17,331 bases of DNA from Beroe ovata. Taxonomy: Eukaryota; Ctenophora; Nuda; Beroida; Beroidae. Below the pieces are notes generated by a model. The model ran no database searches. It had not been told where the DNA came from and saw nothing but the letters and a program-made list of their open reading frames with translations. The stretch lies in contig CAMPET010000148.1 of assembly GCA_946803715.1 (NCBI GenBank), forward strand, positions 115,585-132,915. Reading direction: 5' to 3'. How positions within the stretch are numbered: the first letter of the stretch is position 1; each line of letters opens with the position of its first letter. Positions 1-9,200 of the stretch are shown here, piece after piece. Position numbers and translations under genes: made by a program.

Positions 1-20
1 TGTGTGTGTGTGTGTGTGTG
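1..20. repeat. (TG)n microsatellite at window edge
   Basis: Ten TG dinucleotides, cut by the left edge of the window. Confidence 0.95.
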
Positions 21-972
21 TTTGTGGAAACGAATAAGTGATGAGTATGATAACGATGATTTATGCTCATATAAGGGATAATTAACCACTTTTAGACATA
101 CAAATGGTGTCTAGTCTTTGACAAATGAATGCATTACGATAATATTGACATTCATTATCATTTACTGCAATGATTACTGCAATTTGCACGCTGTACTTTT
201 TTTCTTGGTGACCACTACAGTTTCCATAGAAACGCCAAGCTCATGTGTTCACAATATGTCTATTGTCTACTATTGTGGTGGCAAAATCAGTGACTGCAGT
301 GTTGTCATGGTAACCCTATCCAGAATGTTCTTCTCATACCTAGTATTCTCCCTGATTAATAACCCGTTTACTGATTAATTAATATCGGAATATTTCCCCC
401 ACTTGTCTCTTGATTCTTGTTCTACCCAATTTACAGCGGCCAATCAGCGATAATCAATTACATAAAATATGCACCGTCATTTATATGCCATCAAGACCAC
501 TATTCAAATTTCACTGCTCCTTCATAAAAAATACTCTACGACATACACAGTTAGAGTTTGTAGTTAAATTTACCGATAATAGTTCTCGTCTATACTACTT
601 TTACTAATTACTACTACTACTTACGTAAAGCTACCATGTACTACTATGTATAAGTATTAATGATAAGCGTTATTATATTATCATGACATAACTTGTGTGT
701 CGAATTTTAGTTTTTGCCCTTGCGTTTCCACTTGAATTATTCCAAATAAGGAATAACTGGTTTTAACCTGCACATGGTTCTATAGCTGAAGAAAGACGTG
801 CGATTGGACACAACACACAGGATCAGAGGACGCAAACACACGTACAAAACTCACAACTATACGGAGAGAAGAGCGAAGTGAAGAAACGCTGTAACAGGGC
901 CAGGAACACCGCTAGACACAGGTATCCCACCATGGTAACACCATGACACCACTGTTACCATGACAAAACCAT

Positions 973-992
973 GCTGTTACCATGGTAACAGC
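973..992. promoter_or_regulatory. Perfect 20-bp palindrome containing an RFX X-box-like core
   Basis: GCTGTTACCATGGTAACAGC equals its own reverse complement. The 14-bp core GTTACCATGGTAAC fits the palindromic RFX X-box consensus known from animals. It lies 60 bp upstream of the inferred start codon, with partial copies at about 930-967. A regulatory role is inference, because the same motif recurs throughout the introns. Confidence 0.5.
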
Positions 993-1052
993 ACACACAC
1001 ACACAGGAACTATTGATGTGGAACCCCTCACTTGAGTTGGGGTGTACTACGC

Positions 1053-1135
1053 ATGAATGATTTGGCTAACTGCACGTGCCAAGCTGTTTGTAAAGAGCTC
1101 AACACTATCGACAAATGTGGGAGAAGTTGGTACTG
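1053..1135 (+). CDS. KCNMA1: BK channel exon 1: extracellular N terminus
   Basis: The start at 1053 is the first ATG after an in-frame stop at 1014. The reading MNDLANCTCQAVCKELNTID then KCGRSWY matches the short extracellular N terminus of Slo1. It has four cysteines and one N-glycosylation sequon (N6-C-T). The donor after 1135 is GTAGGT and leaves two bases (tg), which the g of exon 2 completes to Trp28. The resulting WYWFLL resembles the Trp-rich entry to S0 in worm and human Slo1. An alternative donor at 1130 keeps the same phase but is a weaker match (GTACTG). Confidence 0.75.
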
Positions 1136-4100
1136 GTAGGTCACGTGACTCATTCTACGCTGACACCACTTTCCACTCACACCACTCTATCTCTGACACC
1201 ACTTTGCACTCTGACATGGACACCAGTTCTCTCTCACTCCACCCACCGAAAACTACGTGCACTCCATATATGAAAACCGCGTGCACTCCATATAAGGTAT
1301 AATCATCAGGTTCCTCCTAACCTCCGCGACGAGTTACTTTGTCGGTCTCTCCTGCCTCCTCATTTTCCGTCACTTCTACTCGATGTGGATGAGAAATGTG
1401 TACCACCGGCGTCCCTCTAATCAGTACATCACTCAATACGACACTCCCTTCCTTACGCCAGAGAAAATCGATAAGTTCCAGCATACGGTCTTCGATCATT
1501 TTCTATCAGTTCAGACCACGTCAGGGAAGTGTACTGTGAGTATATAATGATACGCGGCGTGATGCGAATATGCTAAAAAGCGGTGCTGGCGTGTTTATCA
1601 TTTCAAAACTGTGCGTCCGGCGTGATACATAAAAGCACGGTAATTCGAGTGGAACGTCACGCGAAAACCAGTGCACACCAGTGAGAAAACCATTTGTGTT
1701 TTTCGTATAATTACACTCTAATTTCAGGCGATTCTCTACTTCCTTTTCAACGTGATATCAGTCACTCTGTACATCAATCAGTCAGATCAGTGAGTTCTTT
1801 AGATTCTGTTTTGACAATAAAATGGTTTATTTTCTCACAATCGAACCTTAATCCTTCAACTCTCCACCTTTTTCATAAGAACTCTCCCCATTCCTTGTTT
1901 TGTCTCTTTATCCTCTTTTCACCCAAATGTTCCCCCGTTGTCAGGCCCCTAGAGCAGTGTGTGGACGTGCTCAACACCTGTAATTGGACACTATACGCTG
2001 ATATCGGACTAAACGTGTTCTTCCTCTTCCACTTTGTGCTACGGGTTAGTGGCTGTGTTTATGAAGGAGTGGTGTGTTTATGAAGGGGTGCATAGCAACA
2101 CCGCATAGCTGCCCGTTCCTATTCTCTCGGGATCAATGTATGAATCCATCTTGACTCCGATATCACTCTACCTTTACCCGATCCTAAGCATGCTATTTTT
2201 TCACCCGATCCATCATTTTTCTCTGGAAATTCACCCCCTCCCTCTCAGTTGATAGCAGCCCCCAATCGGCTGAAGTTCTGGTTCCAGATGGGATCTATAG
2301 TCGACTTCTGCACCATCCCTCCCTGTGCTCTGGCTCTCATTATCGAGCGAAATTGGCTGGGTGAGTTGAGTCCTTAAATGTGTCCGTTTCCAACTTTAGA
2401 AATCCTAATATAAGGCTAATTTGAAATTTGTCATGTCTGAAAAAGACAAAAGTACATCGATCCTTTGCTCCGTTTGCAATAATATCATGTGTCCGTTTCC
2501 TACTTTCTATTGAGATATCACTCTAGAAATCCTTAGGCTAATTTGAGATTTCTCATGTCTGAGAAATTACATCGATTTTTTCATTTTTTAATCCGAAATT
2601 CACACAGGAATGAGGTTCATGAGGGCGCTAAGATTTATGCAAATGGGGGAAATTTTAATGACATTTAACAGCACGGGAACGTAAGTATAAATTCATTTTA
2701 CTTGTGTGTTTTTCACTCAGATATATGTAGGTCCTTATCAAACTTTGAAATCTAGATAATTCCAGAATATGTCCCATGTACCGTCTATACTCGGCGCATG
2801 ATTTCCAAACTACTGCAGTTGTCGTAGCAACTATTGCTATAGCAACTGTTTGGAACATGTAGCATGATGCACGAGGAATATGATGGATTTGTGCCAGGAA
2901 TTGGCTGGCTGAATGAATGTTATCTAACATTCACATTGGGAATATGATAAACACATCACTCTATGTCGATCACGCATTCAGTCACACACGTTCACACATT
3001 GATGTTCACAATCGAAACCCAGTTTGACCTAAGTTGACCCCTCTTTTTCACACCCAACTCATCATAGGACGACCAACCAGCTTAAAAAAGCGTTGAGAGC
3101 GTAAGAAAACGTCATTGTATCCACCCAGGCCTGCATCCCCCGACATAACGACCAGAGAAACTTGCAAAGCTGTGTTGTCATGGTAACAGTGCGTGTTGTC
3201 ATGGTAACGATATGTGTTGTCATGGTAACAGTGCGTGTTGTCATGGTAACATGTAACAACTCTTTCCCCCTCTCGCGACAGTTTGCAAGTTTCCCTGAGT
3301 TAGGAGCACAGCCGAAAACAGAGAATTGTGAACAGTACTACACTGTACGCGTTGAATGGAGAATGTTGTAATGGTGTCCGCAACATGTCTGCTACTATAT
3401 GTGTCTGTGTTTGTTCCCCTGTGTCTCGGCAACTATTCCTTATATGGTATAAAATCACCAAAACATGTCCTTTTATGGTAATGAATAGACGGGGAATAGA
3501 CTATTGGACTGTCAATACAATATGCAAGATACACATTTCAATGTTTCATATTCCCACAACATTTTGAAAAACGTTTCATGAAAAGGGAGGAGAAGAGAAA
3601 GTCAGAGTCAAATTCTCAATGTTTTCGTGTAACTGTTATCTTTGTAATCTTTTCAATGTCGTCTTCTAAATGTATAAAGCTGCTTTTTTCATCTGACACA
3701 CGCTCAAACCGGGGCTAATTATTCCATATTTGTGCATTTACTCCAACTTTTTGACCAAATATGGAAATCTCTCTGTTTGATGGTGTGTGAGATGAGCTGC
3801 TATTCTTTACCTGCTAATCTTGTGAGGAGATGCATCAGTGATAGGAAATCCTGAGGTCACACCAGCACACGCTGCTATATATTCATGTTGCTAGTAGGGA
3901 ATGAACGTTGCTGGATGAAGTTGCTATGGATTCTCATTAGGTTCCTTAGTAGCGAAATTGTTGCTATGGGAACTTAATCCCGACCGCTTATCTTACAGAG
4001 TCATCTACACAATAAACTGACGATGATCAAAAATAGGGTTTCATTTGCTTCTTGCTTTAAATCAACGCTGCATAATCTCGAAGATTCTTTCTTGATGAAC

Positions 4101-6219
4101 TCTAGATGAAAACTCGGATAAAGTTTTCAGCTTTTTGCTAGATGCAATCTCATCTTTTCAAGATATTTGCAGGACATGAAGCAGAGATACTTTTCTAAAA
4201 GTGGACAGCAACCAACTCTCCTTATAAGATAAGTTTTGTGGTGTATTTTTATACAGAAGAATTTCCTTTAAATGGTCAACTCTAAAATAGTTCAAGTATT
4301 TCTGTTTTTTCGGTTCTTCTCAAAAGGTCTCATTCGTCGCTTCAACACTTTTTTCCAAAAGACAAGCATAGTTAGCAAATTTTCGTAGGGTTAGATTCCA
4401 TCCATTTCCAATAAGTTGAGAGGTGTTTTCGAGTAAGGCTTTTGCTATAAAAACGTTTTAGAGGTGTTTTTCAAGTCCCATCTCTATTCTTTCCGGCTCT
4501 ATTGTTTACTGTAGGGACAAGATGGACGATGAATTTGTTGACCAATGCATGAACCAAGATATCATGAACCAAGAGGCAAGATATGCATGAAGTAACTTAG
4601 GAATGAAGAGATTGATCCATGTTGCACGTTAAGAAGTTACTCTAGAAGAATCTCTAAGATTTGCTAGATAGGTGGGTGTAGCGAGATTTTGCACTCAATG
4701 TGGAATGATCATCCTGGGATCCATTATTGCATGAGTCTTCGGTAACTCCGATAGCAGGTTATTTCTCGTCACATAGTAGTGCTAACTATGCTTTGTTTTG
4801 TTGTCTCTCTCTCTTCCACTTTGTCCCATGTGTCTCCATGGTAACACTTGGTAACAGTGTTGTCATGGTAACAGCTCCCCTCTCTAGCGTTGTGTCACTG
4901 GGCAGTGGCGGTGGTGGCAGTGTGCGGCGCAGGACTTGGAGCAAGCCGTTTGCCGGCACTGGTCAGGGAGGAGGCGGCCCCTCGGATTCCGAAACGAATC
5001 GCTCTCATTCGCGCAGGTAATAGTGCCCTGGCAACGGTTGCCATGGTTACCATGGGTGACGTAGAACTGATGCATTTTCTCACAGGTTAGTTTTTCTTAG
5101 TGTGTGCGTGTGTGGGTATCATTCTATCCTCAATCCCAATATCTTATCTGCTGCCCTTGATTTCTCCATCTCTCGTGTTTTGTGTAGTGGAGTGGTATCA
5201 ATCCAACAAGTGATGTTTGTCGTCAAAGTATAGTCTTGTCTCTGTAGCGTCTTTAATTGAATGTCTGAATCTGTATCGAGATCACTATTTCATCTAAACA
5301 TCATCACACACATGCATGAGTACTATGTGTGTTCATTAAACCAGCACAATATCCTGCATGAACCGTCCTGCATGTTTTCTGTCCAAATTTCATCTCCCGC
5401 ATTCGGTCGTCATGACAACATAAGGTTGCGGAATGCGCGCGTATAAAGATGTTTTCGTGAAAACTCTAGTTATTGTAGATTGTAGATTTCATCCTTGTTT
5501 CGATTGTGTTCGATGCTAGAATCCAGATTGTCTGACTTCAACACTAATCAGCAATCAAAACACATGGAAAACGAAATATATACACCGAATGTTTCCTCTT
5601 TTCCTCGTCTCCTCTGCTCAACCATCATCCACCGACATCTCCATAGCTCTGTGGACGTCAGAGGATCGAGTAGTTCCGACATGAAGAAAGCAGCTGAACA
5701 GCTGAAAGATCCGCGGTTCAAAAAAGCGGCTGTAGATGGTGCTGTGAAGAAAAACCAGGATCCCCGATTTATAAAACCAGCTCAACAGAGGGTAAAAGAG
5801 AAGAAGGAAAAAACGGCAAGCAACAATGCCCCCAAAAAACGGAATACCAACCCGTCTATGAGTGTGAATGACAAAGACGGCGGGTATAGACATACACGTG
5901 TTGCTGTGGATGTCGGCAGTGTTGCTATGGGTGTCAGCACGTGCAAAATGTTCACGCGCGAGTTGTTTTCGTTGCTATATGTATTCGTCTTCGACCATCT
6001 GGTGTCTCCATCTTGCTATAAAGCATTTATATGGAGCATTTTCCTTTTCTTTAACTCACAAAATGAAGCAAAGTCATTAAAAAATCATCATTAAAAGTCA
6101 TTTTCAGGTACTCCGTCATTGAATTTGAATACTCGAGAATAAATTCCTTTAATATTTTGATTTATATCATGCCGGTCTTAAATTCATTCATTACTCATCG
6201 AAAGAAACATATGAACAGT

Positions 6220-6267
<48 letters not shown>

Positions 6268-9200
6268 ATTGTTGTTGTTGTTTTTGTTGCTGTTTTTGTG
6301 TTGCATGATGAACTTTGCATGATTTGGTTCTCTTGAATGTCAAGAGTTGAGAACGATATTAACGACTGAAGTTGTCCGAACTTATAAAGATCCCGTTTAC
6401 GCTAGCAAGAATCGAGGTTTACGCCAGCAAGAAGGGGAGGGTTTGGTTAGAATAAAATGGAGAAGATCATTCATCATCATGAATTCCTCATTCATAGTAT
6501 AGTCTGCGTGACACCCATCAAAATCATAGTAAGACACTTCACTATGCCGATAAGGGTCTTAATTCAGCTAATATGAGACATTATTAAGCTAATTAGAGAC
6601 ATCATAACCTTAGTAAGAGACCTCATTAACCAATTATCTGTATCTTATAGAGAGGAAGATCCGCGAAACGATAACAGGAAGTATGTTGCATGAACCGTAG
6701 CACTCTATCATGAAACAGTTGTCATCAGCAACTCCGCTACTCACCATGACAACGCACGCGCACCTGCACGTGCCAATCTTTGTGCACGTGCAAATCACGC
6801 GTGTGTGTTGTCCAAAAATGATCCACTGCTGTTGTAAAATGTGAAATTTTTTGGCGGAAAAACTTACGTCAACTTGCAAAAAACGACAATGATCAGCTAA
6901 GAAGCTGTCAAATGATTAAACCGCCAATACCAATCAATGCTACAGCTGATCGAAATTTGTTTTCATGTTTCATTACGTTTAGTTTTTGAAAGTATATTTA
7001 AGAGAAAACTTCTCAAACAATTTTAAACCATAGAAGAGGAAACTTTTCACATTGCTATAAATGTAACCCTCACGTTTAAGCCGCTGGTTGCTAAGTAACC
7101 ATGTAAAATGTTGCAAGTGCTATTGAGCCGCGCTCGCAACCCAACACCTTGTAGTAACTATGGGATATTTGCAGCATCTGACCATATATGGTAATCGGGT
7201 TTTGGGTTGCTGCGTTATTTACTCAATAAATGTTTCCTGTATCTTAGTTTTCATGTTGGATATGTTGACGCAGTTGAAAATATTCACTTTTGCAGCCAAA
7301 TGTTGAATTTCTTTATATAACAGAAGAGCGATAGGTATAAAATTGCTGAATATATCCATATTTGGTTGTATCCTCACCGCGAGTGACCAAATATGGAATA
7401 ATTGTTCTCCCTTATCAGATCGATCGTGCAGTTGTTGGTGCTCATGCTCGACTTTGTATCAGTGTGGCTTTTCGCTGCCGGTTTCGTTCATTTGGTGAGT
7501 TTTAATTGGTTGTTTACTGTTATCTTATCTGGTTGGTCCAATCTCTATCTCTGTGTTGATTGGTTGAGAAGATTTTTCCTCTGTGCTCATTGACCAATTG
7601 CAGGTGGAAAATTCCGGTGACCCATGGGCTAACTATGCGAATGCTCGAGATGACAAGTTCACATACTTTGACTCAGTGTGGCTCACTATGGTTACCATGT
7701 CAACAGGTAAATTCAGTGTAGGTAATATCAAACTATGAACCCCATCCCATGCAACACACCCCCAAGTCACATTCTCCTAACAGACCCCTCCCTCAGTGGG
7801 TTACGGGGACGTTTACCCCAAAACGGGGATCGGTCGATCCTTCATGATGGTGTTTATTGTCTGTGGTCTTGCCATGTTCGCAACGTACACGCCCTACCTT
7901 TACGAGTTTTACCGAAGCCGGTCGCCCTATGCTGGCCGATATGAGCGTGCCGACAGCAAAAAGTGAGTTTTGACATATGTTGTCATGGTGACACTTTTGT
8001 AATCAATCAAACTCACTCTACAAACTAAAATCTTGTTGTAATTTAAGCCAATAAGCACAATCATTGCTAAGTCAATTTGCTTCCAGGTCGCAAAATTACA
8101 GTGCTGCGCGCGCGTAAAGTACACGTAAAATCAGGCAGGAAACTTTGTTTCGCGCGCGACACGAACACAAATTTCAGTGGCACCGTAGACAATCCGATTA
8201 AAGTTTTCTAGCAAGACTGATTTCAGATAAAGGGTTATGGCGGCCATTAACTTGGGCACCGGTTAACGGATTGAAATGATGATTTTGGCTGTCCGAGTTT
8301 CTATGGGTCAATCGGTCGATCCGTTTGGAAGCTATCCTCAAGTGCTCACTCCAATTGTCAAGCTTTCGCAGATAAGGGGTTATGGAGGCCCTTAACCTTG
8401 GAACCGATTATCGGATTGACATGAAATTTTGGCTGTCCCAGTTTCTAATGGTCCTCTAGCGATGGTATAAGTTTAAAGTCAATCGGTCGATCCGTTTGTA
8501 AGTTATCCTCAAATGCTCACTCAAATTGTCATGTTATTAGCAGATAAGGGGTTATGGAGGCCCTTAACTTTGAAACCGATTATCGGATTGACATGAAATT
8601 TTAGCTGTCAGAGTTTCTAATGGTCTTCTATCGATGGTAGAAGTTTCAAGTTAATCTGTCGATCCGTTTGGAAGTTATCCCCAAATGCTCATTCCAATTG
8701 TCATGTTATTAGCAGATAAGGGGTTATGGAGGCCCTTAACTTTGGAACCGAATGTCGGATTGACATGAAATTTTGGCTGTCAGAGTTTCTAATGGTCCTC
8801 TATCGATGGTAGAAGTTTCAAGTTAATCGGTCGATCCGTTTGGAAGTTATTCTCAAATGCTCACTCCAATTGTCATGTTATTAGCAGATAAAGGGTTATG
8901 GAGGCCCTTAACTTTGTAACCGATCATCGGATTGACATGAAATTTTGGCGGTCGGAGTTTCTAATGGTCCTCTAGCGACGCTAGAAGTTTAAACTTAATC
9001 GGTCGATCCTTTTGGAAGCTATCCTCAAGTGCTCACACGATTGTCAAGTTTTCGCAGATAAGGGGTTATAGAGGCCCTTTACTTTGGAACTGATTATCGG
9101 ATTGACATGAAATTTTGGCAGTCCGAGTTTCTAATGGTCCTCTATCGATGGTAGAAGTTTCAAGTTAATCTGTCGATCCGTTTGGAAGTTATCCTCAAAT

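Larger units (their letters stand above)
1..1052 (+). other. Upstream region / possible 5' UTR, no confident gene
   Basis: No convincing coding exon is seen. The small open frames here are AT-rich, lack homology to anything I recognise and contain repeat motifs. The stretch holds a TG run at the left edge, palindromes at 220-233 and 301-314, a cluster at 930-992 and a short CA run at 992-1004. The last, followed by CAG at 1003-1005, could be the 3' end of a 5' UTR intron. The in-frame stop at 1014-1016 bounds the N terminus of the channel on this side. No TATA box or transcription start could be fixed. Confidence 0.6.
2681..4887. other. First part of the 4.7 kb intron 6: no confident gene
   Basis: This is AT-rich intronic sequence holding palindromes at 2818-2831, 2833-2846 and 3960-3973, a four-unit phased palindrome array at 3174-3250, and a 43-bp hairpin at 3723-3765. 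Small open frames on both strands around 3062-3430 arise from the TCATGGTAAC repeats, which read as V-V-M-V-T or V-T-M-T-T, and are not gene-like. An upstream exon of a nested gene cannot be excluded, but I see none. Confidence 0.6.
5884..7418. other. Last part of intron 6: no confident gene
   Basis: This holds X-box-like half motifs near 5898-5930, a (TTG)n run, a 17-bp direct repeat at about 6397-6435 (GTTTACGCTAGCAAGAA and its GCC variant), a short AGACATCATTA-type repeat at about 6570-6630, palindromes at 6718-6732 and 7087-7099, and a hairpin at 7355-7397. An AATAAA at about 6139 could be a polyadenylation signal if a nested gene ended here, but nothing else supports that. Confidence 0.55.

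Noticed and set aside
118-607. Two small open frames upstream of the channel
   Set aside because: AT-rich, no homology recognised, one contains a dispersed palindrome; no splice or promoter support.
2655-2930. Minus-strand open frame of 91 codons
   Set aside because: It overlaps the S4 exon on the opposite strand, has no recognisable domain, and is explained as an antisense shadow plus intron.
3062-3432. Overlapping open frames on both strands reading V-V-M-V-T or V-T-M-T-T repeats
   Set aside because: They are translations of the 21-bp palindrome array, not proteins.
5884-6094. Continuation of the exon B frame to a stop at 6094
   Set aside because: The sequence changes abruptly to AT-rich with X-box-like half motifs, and a GT donor is available at 5884; more likely intron.
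6093-6300. Possible further exon after a CAG at about 6108, phase-compatible with exon B and running into poly-Val
   Set aside because: Open only because of the TTG microsatellite; AT-rich content and AATAAA at 6139 do not look coding.
7691-7704. GTTACCATGTCAAC, a near match to the dispersed palindrome inside exon 8
   Set aside because: It encodes the conserved V-T-M-S-T before the filter, so protein constraint explains it.
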